From the NCBI GenBank assembly GCA_007258455.2, contig VDFB02321267.1, positions 1-64,000 on the forward strand: DNA of 64,000 nt. Direction: 5' to 3'. The translations under genes and the position numbers were made by a program. Positions within the stretch are counted from its first letter, which is position 1, and every line of letters starts with the position of its first letter. Below the pieces are notes generated by a model. The model was given only the letters and a program-made list of their open reading frames with translations. It had not been told where the DNA came from and ran no database searches. Of the stretch, positions 36,301 to 47,800 are shown in pieces. The stretch comes from Sequoia sempervirens. Lineage: Eukaryota > Streptophyta > Pinopsida > Cupressales > Cupressaceae.

Positions 36301-37525
36301 AGTTGTGTGAGATGAAAGCTTTCGATCAGGTTTCAATTGTGCCTACTCTTATTCCTTTGGCATCTTCCATTGTGTTGATGTTTACTCCAGCAATACCTAC
36401 TACAAAGGATACTCTTGAGATAGATGTCCTTGAAGAAGATTCGGGTTCTTTAGAATTTACATAATCCTTCACTGGAAAATGTAAAGTCACCCTATTCCAC
36501 TTAGACCTCCCAATAACATCATCCACACCTACTATTAGATATGGTTATTCTCTTGTATCGTGGGGTAGTGTGAGAAATAACTGTAATGTTCTTAGTGTTG
36601 ATCCTCCTTCTGAGGAAGATGATTACTCTTATGCTAAAGAGGATGATGGTGGCAATCTTGTCAAAAAAGGTTGATTGTGATCTTGTAGAAGAGTATGATC
36701 CCCCTAGCTGGAACAATACTCTCCATGGAGATCCTCCTCAGTTATCTGTTATCTTCATGTATTCTTCTTATGAGCACTCAAACTCTTCTTCACAAGAGAA
36801 AGGGTTGCTTCCTAATCCTCATCCTTTATCTAAGAAAAAGCATATTTTGCTATGGCTTCTAAAAGCCTGCTTAATTACTCTTCCTTCTCCTACATGCAAG
36901 AAATTTCATAATTATGATAAAGAAAAAACATCCTTTCTATACATGCCATCGAGTTCTTGGCCATTCCACTAGTGAATGTAAGGCCTTAAAGGATAAAATA
37001 CAACAAATTATTGATTCAGGTGCCATCAAACTCTTGTTTGAATCATGCACCTACCTTTACTTCACATGACAAGTGATATCGAGGTTTACCTCTATCCTTT
37101 ATGTTCTAAGTGTCTTGTACGGTTCACCTCCCCTGCATGATGGGGGAAACGATAATGTGTTTTGGATATTTGTGTCCTTCTTGGATGACTCCCTCTCTTC
37201 TCTCTATCTTTGAAATGAAGCATCCCTTGAGTGGACCACTTTTTTCTTTTAAAGGGTTCCCAATGGACCTCTTTTAATGCTTTTCTCCTTCAAATTAATT
37301 CATTGACATCTAGCTTGGGGGCAGCTTAACTAGAACTCACTTTTCAAATAGTGTGTCCCTTGAGTGGACCCCTATTCTTTTGAAGGGTTCCTAAGGGACC
37401 CCTTTGAAAGCCTTCCAATTTTTTTATGGTTTATGTGACTATCCGCTTACTTTCCTGTGTGGTCACTTTCACTTTGTAGGTGTGCCTATGAAGCTGCTTT
37501 CTGACTCTAAGGAGTCCCCTTCTTT
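36301..37525 (+). pseudogene. E4 region after protease, with zinc-knuckle-like remnant
   Basis: After the protease the frame continues with stops through DVLEEDSGSLEFT (36430) and PPSEEDDYSYAKEDDGG (36603). At 36925-37040 a further frame reads CHRVLGHSTSECKALKDKIQ, like the zinc-knuckle tail of plant gypsy gag. Its position after protease is unusual. From 37060 to 37525 I see nothing coding; CTTGAGTGGACCCC-type words repeat at about 37217 and 37358. Confidence 0.5.
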
Positions 37526-38016
37526 AGGTTTCCTCCATGTGAGAGATCTTGGGGGATACCTCCCTGTAGGTCTATGGGCCTATAGGTTGCTTCTTCTGAG
37601 CTTCCTCCATGCAAGAGATCTTGGGGGTGGCTCCCCTGTAGGTATGTGGGTCTATAGGGCACTTTCTTTGGGTTTCCTCCATGTGAGAGATCTTGGGGGA
37701 TACCTCCCTATAGGTTTGTAGGTTGCTTTCCTCGGTTTCCTTCATGTGAGAGATCTTTAAGGACACCTTCCTTGTAGATCTACAAGTCTATAGGGTGCTT
37801 TCCCAACTTCCTCGATGTGAGAGATCTTGGAGAATGCCTTCCCTACTTGTCTATAGGTCTGTAGGGAACTTTCTTTGGGTTTCCTTCATGTGAGAGATCT
37901 TGGAGGATGCCTTCCCTATAGGTCTACAGGTCTATAGGGTGCTTTCTTGGGGTTTCCTTTATGTGAGAGATCTTGGAGGACACCTTCCTTGCAGGTTTGC
38001 GAGCCTATGAGGTGCT
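37526..38016 (+). repeat. 72 bp tandem array in E4
   Basis: Seven imperfect units share TTCCTCCATGTGAGAGATCT, then GGGGATACCTCCC and GTAGGTCTATAGGGTGCTTT. Unit starts are near 37531, 37603, 37675, 37737, 37809, 37881 and 37955, a 72-base period with one shorter unit. The period is a multiple of three, but open frames through it are broken on both strands. Confidence 0.85.
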
Positions 38017-38438
38017 TACACTCTTAAATTATTTTCTCTCTTCTCTTCTCAACTATGTATATTGGATCAAAGATATGCATCTTCTTCATCCTATGTATAT
38101 GCCCTTCTTCTCTCCATTTAAAAATTATTCAAAGTGTGTCATTTCTTAATTTGGGTATGACACATAGTACTGAGACAACTTTCTACAACAAGGTCTCTTT
38201 TCTTTGCTGACTCAAATCTTTAGTTTTTATGTCCTAACATTGTTGTCTGATGCAGGTTTTTCCTATTTAATGCATTTTTTTTGCAGGTCTTCAACATGGG
38301 GGCATGCTTCTGTGGTTCAAAGAGTTGTCTACTTTCTCTACAGTATCCTTTTGGATTATGATGTTATTTATTTTTAGTAGATTTCCTTTAACATGCATAT
38401 TAGTATAGAATCATATGCCTACTAAAGTGGGGGGAAAA
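38017..38438 (+). promoter_or_regulatory. E4 3' untranslated region and polypurine tract
   Basis: No gene is supported. The PPT CTACTAAAGTGGGGGGAAAA (38419-38438) stands just before the LTR start TGTATAGTCAT. An imperfect arm TTTTTAGTAGA lies about 55 bases upstream. I find no second internal PPT in E4. Confidence 0.65.
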
Positions 38439-39753
38439 TGTATAGTCATAAAATTGTACCCCTCATAATTTCACATACATTTTTGCATCTGCTTTAGTGT
38501 CCACTCCCTTAGCATCTTGAGTAGGCTCATTTTAACCCCTACATCAACCTTTTTCTCTTCTTAGGATGCTCCAGCACCCCTTTTCAGTAGCTACCCTCAT
38601 GTGTCCTCCTTGCGTTAGACCTTGTACTTTTTCCATTCATGTTTTTTTGTAGCATGATGCCTTCAGACACTAGTGCACCACACAGATATCTACATGTTGT
38701 GCTATCATCCTGCAACATTTCAATGCTCAAATAACTATCTGCGAGTATTCTTGTCACTTATCATCTCCTTTGGTCAGTGGTAACGACTCGAGATGCCCTG
38801 AAATGGCTCAGGAAGCTTCCTTTCCCTAATTAAAAGTAGTCTTTTCACTTCATTTACAACTCTTCTTCTGCTTCTAGATTCACTCTAGCTTCTTGGCTTC
38901 TCTCTTTTCCTCTTCACTCTCTTGCTTGCACAAACCCCTCACTTGTTATAGTAGCACTCCCAAGCTCTTACAACTTTCTCTACAACACTCTTGACTCTTG
39001 CAACTTCGTCTCCCTCATCTCTTGCTTGTGAGCATCTTAGGATTTCACACATCCCCTATCTATTGCATCACTACTTCATGATATAGATTCTCCTTCTTGA
39101 GCAAGGTTTTCTTTTATCATTCATTCTTGGTGGTGTGGGTTCTACTCCTAAGTAGGTTTTTCTTTCACCACACACTTTGTCCTTTTCTGTTACTCTCTCT
39201 CTTTCTATCTGGCTATTTATGGAGGTGGGAACACCAAAATAGGGGTTTGACTGAGGAAAACCCCTATACAACCCCAACAATTTCTCCAGATATTACAATT
39301 ACAAGTACTAAAGATATCTACTAGCTAGAGGCTTCATTACTTGGATTGTTGTGAGCATCTTCTTTCCTTTCTTCTACTTGTCTTTATCATTTATCCATTA
39401 CTTTACTTCATTTCAGTCTTATTACATTCTATTTCTTTATTACATTATGTAAATTCTTAACAATTAGAGTAGAAGTAGTAATTTTCTTGTTTTCTTGTGA
39501 CAAACTCATTCTTTGGTCCATACGAGATGCTAGTGCACCTTTAGGATGCTAGCACTTCATGTTGTCATCTGTATTATGCACTGTCATCCTTTGGTTGAGA
39601 GCTTGATAGTTTGTCCAGAAGACCTTTTGTGACCTAGACTCTTTTAGATTCTAAAACTCTCGCCACTGTTCCTTGAGGTAGTTTAGGGCAGTTCACCCCA
39701 TGAGGCTCTCTAAATGAAGGGAACTTGTGAGTAGCGAACCCCCCTTCTCTACG
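38439..39753 (+). repeat. 3' LTR of E4
   Basis: Starts TGTATAGTCATAAAATTGTACC and ends near TTCTCTACG. Lacks the 145 bp duplication of the 5' copy. Confidence 0.8.
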
Positions 39754-39950
39754 GTGTGAAAGTGTAAAGGTACAATTTATGACACCTAAATAAGGATCAA
39801 TTAGGTTAATTTAGGTTACAAGGGCCCAAGACGTAATGTGAATGTGTTAAACACATTACAATGCTATATTAAGGCAACATTAAGCTTAATTTAACAAAGA
39901 AAGGCCCAAAAAAATGTAAAAATGTAGAGGGATACATTTTCTATCATTAG
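39754..39950 (-). repeat. 5' LTR of E2, last piece
   Basis: GTGTGAAAGTGTAAAGGTAC through ACACATTACAATG to CTATCATTAGA matches 22182-22379 of the 3' LTR. The last bases ATTAGA stand where the other copy has ATTACA, so the terminal CA is mutated. Confidence 0.7.
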
Positions 39951-40043
39951 AAACCCAAATCTATGGATCCCTTATGTTTTATCTTTTTATATTGCACATG
40001 TGAGGGAAAAAACCATCATTTTTCATGCAACAAATTTATTTGG

Positions 40044-41598
40044 AAACATATGTTGGAATTGTGTACCTCAATCCCACTGGCCTAAACCTCTAAGAGAGTA
40101 ATGGTTGTTTGACTACTGATATGTTTGGCTGAATTACATAAGTGTTACTTTCATGCTTGTACCACTATATTGCTAGGTGATTATGAGAGAGGTTCAATAG
40201 TGCAGTTTATACCACCATCCCGTGGAAGCCTTCTAGCTGTAGTGTGGAGTTACCACTAACCTGTGGTTATGTTGGAGACTGTTGATGGTAGTGTAGGGTT
40301 ATCTCCACCTCGTAGCTATGTTGAATACCTCCTATAGTGGTGCAATGTAGTCACCACCACGCTACATATAGGACTTGAAGGAGCTATCGGTAGTGTGGTG
40401 TAGTCACTGCCACACCGTGAGGGTGTTGTGTCTTGGCTGCAGTAGAGCGGTGGGTGTTTGAAGTTACTTGGCTAGATGAACGACATTGACTTGGTTTACT
40501 GTCGATGTGTTTGATGCTCATTGGAGGATCATGAATGAGTTGGAGAAGTTTGTTCGATGTACAAGACCGGTCTATGTGGATGGTGATGATAGCATACAAT
40601 GGTGACTTGGATGTCGACAGATGTGTGGACCACTTGGAGGTTGGGAGTTAAATATTCAAGTCTTTTTTGGGAAAATTGTTGCGAATATTGTAGATTCCCA
40701 TCTTGATTCTCCAGGATTGCACAAGTAGTGTACGCGTGTCTTGGTGGAGACCACAAGGAATGGTTAATATTTTGGTGCAGTACAAGGACCATGGGTGAAC
40801 TAGCATAGACTTGGTTGACTGCTGAGGTGTACATCGATTAGTGGAGGACATTGTTAACTTGGAGATGGCTATTTCGTGACTAGGAAGTTCAATAGTTGCT
40901 CAATAGAAGGAAAATGAATGGATCTACATAGGAAGTTGAACTATTTCTTATCAATTGAGAACAAATTGTATAAACATCGAACATTCTACAATAAGAAAGT
41001 GAGAGGAAGAGCTACGCAAGGTTATGATGCCGAAATATCTACTGATAGAATGTCTTGATCGATCTTTCATTGTTAATCTACATTGTATACTATGTGAGAG
41101 TATTATAACAGTACGAAGGTTGTAATAGACTAAGAGGTTGATAAGGGAAATGTAAAAAGGAGGATAGAGGGAAATAGAATAGAGTTTCTACCAGTTTGTC
41201 TGCAGAATGAAACGAGATGTAATCTTTGTAAAGGCTTAGTGCTTGAGTTGTATTTGTAACTGTTCTATTTCTTGAATAATTCAATGGTGATTTGGGCTTT
41301 CAGAGTGTGGGTTTTTTTACTTGAAAGGGTTTTCCCCACGTGAATCTATGTGTTCTAGTCTTTTGTTCCATATTTCATGTTTATTGGTTCTATTTGTTGA
41401 ATTTGATTATGCAAATTGTTGAAATTGAATTTACATGCGCTTCTCTCAAAAGGATTAATGTGGGAAATGAACTGCTTGATTCTGCTTTGTGGCACAAGTG
41501 TACATGTCTTTGAGGAAATTTAATGAAATTAAAAGTTAATTAAGCCACTACTATTCTTGGATGTTTCTGAGATGATCAAGTTTTTCCCAAAAACATAT
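40044..41598 (+). mobile_element. Copia-like solo LTR
   Basis: The block starts TGTTGGAATTGTGTACC within the E5 word ACATATG, and ACATATG is present again at the right end (41600-41608). Near the 3' end are GTAACTGTTCTATTTCTTG, CAATGGTGATTTGGGC and a GGGTTTTCCCCACGTG block, as in plant copia LTRs around the RNA processing site. At 40205-40440 there are about four degenerate 55-60 bp units with GTAGTGTGG and CACCACG words. No coding region. The 3' terminal CA is not clear. Confidence 0.55.
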
Positions 41599-42349
41599 GA
41601 TTGGTATAGGGCTTTCCAAATAATCTCTCATGTCCCTCTTATCAATTGGCATATATCATTTCTACTTTAAAGTAATTGCTCATATTATGGTGTTTAGAAA
41701 TTCCTGTAAAGTGGGGGCATACATTGACATTATTACATTGGATTTATTTTGACATGGATATTGGAATTCTCATTTTTTCATGAAAATATGGACATATTTT
41801 CTTTAATTTTTTCCATAGAGGTTGGACTTAGTCTAGTGTCAGCTCATCATTGATTATTTTAGCATTGACTTATGGGTATACAATTTTTCTGATGAATTTT
41901 CCCATGTGCCACTTTTTGTTATGGGTACACACCTTGTAGACCTAGTGTGTGTTTTTTATCCCACCTTTGTTGTTCACCTAGTGTATACCATAACTACACT
42001 AGCCCTTGTGAGCATATTTTAATGGCCACCTAGCATAACACAACTTGCTTTTCAATGGAGCCATAAGTGTATTTGATGGACACCAATGCAACCATGGCTA
42101 GTCCATCCCTTTTGCATTATAATCTTTAACATTTTATGCTTGTTTATCTTATCATGTTGCACATATCTTACACATCTTGTGTGTCCCTTTGTCCTTATGT
42201 TGGTTTTCCATGTGATATTTGATCCTATGGGCTTGATCATCCTCCTTGATCCTTGTCATTATATCTTTCTAGCATTTATACACTTGCGCCTCTCACAAGA
42301 TGCATATTTGTCTACTTTAGTGTGATTCTAAGATGAGCTCATATTCTTA

Positions 42350-42366
42350 CTAAAGCGGGGGATAAA
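42350..42366 (+). promoter_or_regulatory. Polypurine tract of E5
   Basis: ACTAAAGCGGGGGATAAA ends directly at the LTR start TGTAGTGTAGG. A facing TACTTTAGTGTG arm lies at 42313-42324. Confidence 0.6.
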
Positions 42367-42415
42367 TGTAGTGTAGGAAATTATATACCCTTTACAATTT
42401 AACACTATGTTTAGG
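42367..42415 (+). repeat. 3' LTR of E5, first piece
   Basis: Starts TGTAGTGTAGGAAATTATAT and ends in AACACTATGTTTAGG, which is repeated at 51367-51381, after which the LTR continues. The gap is the LINE-type insertion. Confidence 0.7.
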
Positions 42416-42668
42416 GGCAACCTATCATGGTCTTAAGTTGGCACAAGTTAAAGGATATAAGAAAGTATGGATTGAAGGGGACTCTCTCAATATTATCAAT
42501 AATTTGAAGAATTGTGCTACCCCTTCATGGACTATTGATTCTTTGATTAGGGACTCTATTGATATTCTTAATTCTTTTGATGAATATTACATCTCTCATA
42601 TTTTTAGAGAGGGCAATGGATTACCTTATTTCTTCACTAATCTTGGAGTTAGAGGTGTCAGGGACTAG
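42416..42668 (+). pseudogene. LINE RNase H (RVT_3-type) end
   Basis: The frame enters without a start, consistent with 5' truncation. It reads YHGLKLAQVKGYKKVWIEGD, giving the WIEGDS block with a catalytic Asp, then NIINNLKN, FDEYYISHIFREGNG and NLGV. The family normally ends REGN..AD; here the AD is PY. It stops at a TAG at 42666. The domain belongs to the end of plant LINE ORF2. Confidence 0.75.
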
Positions 42669-43009
42669 GCTTTGAATGACCCTCTACCTATAGAGGCAAT
42701 AGCAAGTATTAATCATGATTTCCAAATTTAAAATGGTTGAGGATTTATTATGGCTTGCGACATGCATGACTATCTTCATGTGGTTGATGATTATGTGGAG
42801 GAAGGGTAAGCTAGATTTGAAATGAGCTAATGGTATGGTGGATGATATCCATAAAGAATGAAAATCTAGGATCATAATTCTATCATGCCTTAATTCTATT
42901 TTCACAGGAATTCTTAGAATTCTTTGCATCGTCTTCTTCAAGTTTCTTCTCATTGCAGTCAAAGCTCTCAAGATTATAGACTCTACAAATTTTGTTGACA
43001 TGGGAGGTG
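42669..43009 (+). other. Spacer after LINE RNase H
   Basis: A remnant NDPLPIEAIASINHDF may be the last part of the LINE protein. The remainder has stops in all frames and no recognisable signal. Confidence 0.4.
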
Positions 43010-43486
43010 ATAGGAATTGTGCAAAGCCCTTCTCCTATGAATTTTCCAAGAAGAAGCTAGAGGTTTGGCATGTATTAGATAAAGGAGGGTTGATTTCATA
43101 CCTAGAGAGATTTCATGGTAAAAATTTGTAGACTACGATATTTTTTGCAAAAGCATGGAACAACAAGGTGTTGAAGTTGGGAAAAATGGAGTTTTATGTG
43201 AATGAATACTTTATAGAAAATATCATTGGGTTGCCCACAGATGGTATGAAAGTTCTCAGAGACAAGGAGTCACAAACTGCTATGCAAATCTTCTTCAAGG
43301 GGGATGAAGCTAAGGACTTGAACATGGTGAAGAGTAGGGGTTACCAAAGGAGCTCTCTCAAGGAACTTGGTGGAACTTCAATATTTTTCGCCTTGTTTTT
43401 TACTCATGCCCCACCTTATGTCACTGGTCTTTCATGGTATTGGAAAATTTCTAAGGGTTGGGGTTTTAGCTTTGCCTACATGTAAA
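43010..43486 (+). pseudogene. Gene X, 5' part (unrecognised plant family)
   Basis: One plus-strand frame reads FSYEFSKKKLEVWHVLDKGG, one TAG, then AKAWNNKVLKLGKMEFYVNE, FIENIIGLPTDG and KVLRDKESQTA, up to FAYM and a stop at 43483. The pattern, a trytophan helix, LGxMEFYV and a GLPxDG turn, recalls plant mobile or plant-transposon-associated domains, but I cannot assign a family. CTACAT is followed by GTAAAA, a possible splice donor; a matching part lies at 49501 onwards. The name X is only a label. Confidence 0.45.
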
Positions 43487-44875
43487 ACCCTTGTGTTATT
43501 TTATGCCTTGATTGAGATCTATCTCGCTATTACTTTTGGATGGATTTTAAAACATCTTATGTCCTATCGGTTCATCTAGGCCTAGTCCCTTTGGTATTAA
43601 TATTTTATTTACTCCACGAGTTTTATTTTCCTAAGTCCTAGTTGGACCTATGTTTCACGGTTTGAAAACAACTTATGTCATTGTTTTCCATCTTCCTAGT
43701 GATGTCCATGTGTCCTTTAATGAATGTTTTATTTTGCAGAGGGATGAAATTCATGCTACCGTTGATCATTGGACTTCGAATATCAACAGTTGCCTGCCAT
43801 CTCGTGATCAAGAATTGTAGGATTGCAATATCACGGTGGGTGCCACGTGTCCTATCTGGGGGATCAAACTTGCACCACCGTTGAGCAATTACCATTTGAT
43901 GTCAGCCATTCCCCGCCATCCTGTGATGGTTCTTTGGTTGATTGCAAAATCATGAGTTTGTTTGTCATCAATCAATTATTGTCAGAAATCAATGGTTTCT
44001 TACCATCCCGTGATCCAAAATTGCAAGATCGCGATATCACAGGCGGGTGCCACATGCCTCATCTGATGAAGCCGAAAGAATAAAGTAAATGCTTTTCAGC
44101 CTTAATACATTAAAAGGCAGGTTGCTAAAAGTGCTCTTAAAATGCACATGCTTCAAATCAATGGATATGTTATAATCTTGATGGAAAAGCTACTCGAGGG
44201 TTAACGATAAGGTTGGCAACTATGTTGAAAGAACGAGATCACCAATGTTCAAGATCAACGGTTTCTCGCCATCTCACAATCAGAAATTGTAGGACTGCGA
44301 TATCATGGGCGACTGCCACGTGGACTTCCTTCACAACGTATGGTATGGTGAGCCCCTTATTGTCATGTTGGCGATTATGTCAGCCTATTTTAAAGGTGAT
44401 CATCGATGATTTGATCAAACTAAAGGATCGATGGCTCAAATTTAAATTTGCATCAAATATGGTTGGAGTCATTCGTGCAGCGCATGAGTGAGATTTTATG
44501 GTAGATGAGACACTTACTAGCACAATTTGATCGACATAAAATCAATTCCCCTACTTTATTTGTATCACAAAGCATTTGACTATTTTGTAGAGCAGTTTTA
44601 GTGCCGAGGGTGAAATTGTGAGTTTCTGTACCCAAAATTTGGGATTTCTGCAAACAAAGTCGTGATTTCATTTTTTGTGCCTCCCGATCATTTTGCACTT
44701 GAATTTGGGGAGGGATTTGTTGTGTTTTTCATTGAGTTTGTTGATAAATGTGTTAGGGCTATAATTTAATTATAGATTGTGAGAAATTGTAGTATTTTAT
44801 TCTGTAATTCTCTATCTTTGGTTAGTACTAGCTATTTGAATTATAATGTTGTAAGGAAGCCCTAGTTTTTTTGAG
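43487..44875. other. Repeat zone and leader upstream of gene Y
   Basis: At 43782-43849, 43988-44056 and 44253-44321 a 69-base segment recurs (ATCAACGGTTTCTCGCCATC ... GCGATATCAC ... GGGTGCCACGTG), with a fourth eroded copy at 43902. From 44560 to 44875 the DNA resembles a plant leader: AT-rich with a CTATAATT-T-AATTATAG palindrome at 44759, and AAGCCCTAG shortly before the gene Y start. No other gene is seen. Confidence 0.5.
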
Positions 44876-47800
44876 ATGGCACTATCGAAGCAGCATTCTG
44901 GCCATGTTGATTATCTAAGAAGAAACATGTATGATTATTTCTTGGATCAATTTCCCTTGTCAGCGAATGATAGAAGGAAGGGATTGGTTCTGATGCGAGG
45001 GAAAATCCTAGGGGAGGGGTTAGTGTGTAATTGCTCCAACATTGTCGATGCTAGGGTTCCCCTCAATGGTTTAGAAATGTTTAGATTGTGGTATGGACAG
45101 AGAAATATGCCTCACCCTTTTTCAAATGACTGGATGTATGATATGGGGAAGTTGATGGTACCAAATGTATTCCCTGATGTAGCCCTGCTTAGGGAAGTTG
45201 CTACAAGATATGACCCTGTCACACGAGAAATCAGAGATAATGATGGAGGTATTTTGCAAGTATTAACAAAAAAGAGGTCCAACAAATTTTTGACCTAAAT
45301 GAACCTAGTGAGGAATTGGTTCCTATTAATCTTGAGGAGATGAAGCAAAAATATGCAAAATTGAAGCCTCTTTTTAGAGCTAAGTTGCTTCCACCTCATT
45401 TGGCTAGGGTAGGAGGGTCAAGTTTTCATATCAGCCCCAGTGACCAAGAACCTTTAAGATTAAATTGTTTTGCAAATCATTTCTTGGCTAATTTCTATTC
45501 ATTGTGTCAGACTTTTGGTTTCAGTCTTGGTGTGTTGATGCCCATTGCTTATATGTTCATGGGGGTGCAAATATAACACCTTAACTTCTCTGTGACCTAT
45601 TACTTTTCCCCTTTCTTGGCTAAGAGGATACATGAAGGGTTGTCAAAGTTGCGGAATAATGATACCGACACCCAATTCTTTTGGTATTCTATGCTGATGC
45701 ATATGTTTTTGTTCAAAAATGCTAACTTCTTCTCTGAGAAGATGAAATTAAGGCAATCGATTAATGGAGAAAGATTGTTAGTACAGATATGGGTTGGAGA
45801 TTTAACTTGTAATAATAAAAGAACTAGTTATGCGCAATTTGATAATTGTTTTGCTTCCAAATTAAGGGCTAGATTGATGGTGAATGTACCTAGGATCCCT
45901 GAGGAATTACATGATTTCCTCAGGCCAAAGGGGAGGAAGCCAGAATTGAAAGTTTGCTATAATTGGGTTGACATTATCCCATATCCAGTCAGTATTGTCT
46001 TGAGAGTATATGGTTTTCAGGGATCCCCTCATATACTTCCATACAATGTGCCACCAAGAGTGGGGTTTGTAGAAGTTATGTGGCAGATGGGTTGTATTCA
46101 TGAGGACAACCTCACTAGAAGGGGTAAGGGAACATTTTTCCTAGATTATACAGTGGTGTCTGATTTTGCATTTTCAAAGGGAGGTTGGATGCATTTTGAT
46201 AAATTCTTTGATGATTTCCATTTGAGATGTGGTTGAAAGTGGCAACATGATCCTGAGGGTTTCTTTGCTCTTTTTAGACAAATAATAAAAGCTAGAAAAT
46301 TTGTGCATGAGTTCAACTTCCCTAAGGACCTAATTAGAAATGAATTCAATTTGAATAAATAGGAGTTGAACAAGGAGAAATAGATAGCTTATGATAAGCT
46401 ATTGGATATTGTGCACAAAATGGATCCCAAGTATGATCCATTGTTGGAGTTCAGTCCATACCATAAGAAAATTGATTTTCTGATGGGAAACTTCAAGGAG
46501 ATTATGGGCACATTGAGGACTAAAATGATAAATTTAGAGCTGAGTATGGGTGTGCAAGAACAATGTTCTAGACCAATTGAAACAAGGCCAACATATCAAC
46601 CTACTGAAAGGTGGCCCATTTACAGAAGTAAAAAGGATAGTAGAAGTGATGAGGAAGAAGTGGACAGAAAAGGAAAGCAAATTATGAAGGTGCCTCCACA
46701 ACCAGGTCAAAAATTCAAGGTTCCTGGGGCAATTAAAATTATTGATTTAGAATCATCACCGGAAGACAATCCCTTATCACCACCATCTGAGCCAAGCCCT
46801 AAGAGGCAAAGAATTGATTAGCCACGAGAGAATCTGATGGATTAAATCATTGTTACTGATACATGCAAGTTGGTATGCTTTCCCCTCCTAGGCTAGCTGA
46901 ATTAGTTTTATCTGATTTAGATATGAAAGGCAAAAGTGTACAAGATGCAAGAATGGAGGCATGGAAGGAGTTTATAGATGACAATACATTTGTAAAAACT
47001 CATGTATTCTTGCAATTGGCATGGAGGATGAAATTTGAAGAATATCAATCTAAACGTAGGAAGAGAAGAGAACTAAGGCCTGATAGGTCAAACCAGGAGA
47101 ATGATGAGGAGGTAAAATCTGAATTAATGCAAGAATTCAAGAACATTACTCTTGAAGAAGGAAGAAAACTAGTGAGTCAGGCTAGTGTATTAATTTTTCC
47201 TGAATGGGACATTATAGATGCTGTAGCTTTTAATGTTATTATGAATTCCAAGAATAATTTTCAAGACTCTGAAAAAGAAGTCAAGGCAACATTGCAAAAC
47301 TCTTCCTTCAGTGAAGAATATGAAACTTTGGCAATCTAGGCATTGGCCCCACAAGGGAGAAAACTAGATGTTTCTGATATTAATCCAAATTTTAGAGGAG
47401 GATTAATAATAAAGAGAGCTTCAGAGACCTCAACCACCAAGGCCACTAATTTAACTATGAATGTGGCCAAATTGGCCCAAAAGACCATTGAAAGGCAAGA
47501 AGCTGAAAGGAAGAGCTTAATGGAAAAATATAACCTTTTGATTGAGGAGTACAACAAGATGCAGCAAAAAAATATTGAGTTGTAAACTGAGGTGGAAAGG
47601 TTTAGGTATAGAAAGATTGGGGAGACATCAAGTGCTCCAGGAACCAATACATTACCTTCCACAGCAAGGTCAGTGCCTCCTGCTTCTCCAATTTTTTCCA
47701 CACCAGGGTCTCCCAGTTAGAATCCTATCCTCACCCCTTCTTTAGAGGAAATTGATGAAGAAACAATGTGCTCTATTGATCCTACAAAGAAGCAGCTCTT

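Larger units (their letters stand above)
33162..39753 (+). mobile_element. E4: gag-protease LTR element inserted in E2 LTR
   Basis: Plus-strand element with LTRs 33162-34666 and 38439-39753, PBS at 34667, gag-like and protease remnants, a tandem array and a PPT. The E2 LTR word ATTAGTGTGAAAG is split, with GTTTG before and GTGTG after the element, a likely target duplication with one change. No RT or integrase is visible. LTR ends read TCTAAA and TCTACG where TCTACA is expected from the family. Confidence 0.8.
22158..39950 (-). mobile_element. E2: gag-only LTR element, heavily interrupted
   Basis: On the minus strand: 5' LTR in three pieces (39754-39950, 32965-33161, 25523-26944), PBS at 25511, gag fragment, 3' UTR, PPT at 22380 and the start of a 3' LTR (22158-22379). 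E3 and E4 lie inside the 5' LTR. The 3' LTR keeps only its last 220 plus-strand bases and abuts E1 gag, so a deletion has occurred there and no target duplication can be shown. Confidence 0.75.
39951..42366 (+). other. E5 3' untranslated region, broken by a copia-like solo LTR
   Basis: Pieces 39951-40043 and 41599-42366 are the reverse complement of the EA/E2/E3 3' UTR (CCAAATCTATGGATCCCTTATG, ATAGGGCTTTCC, CTAACTAAGG-type landmarks). They therefore belong to a plus-strand member, E5. An internal PPT (GTAAAGTGGGGGCATACA) is at 41705-41718. The body and 5' end of E5 are absent: the fragment begins abruptly at the E2 edge. Confidence 0.65.

Noticed and set aside
37526..38016. CRISPR-like array
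   Set aside because: Units are contiguous imperfect tandem repeats without unique spacers, in a plant retrotransposon.
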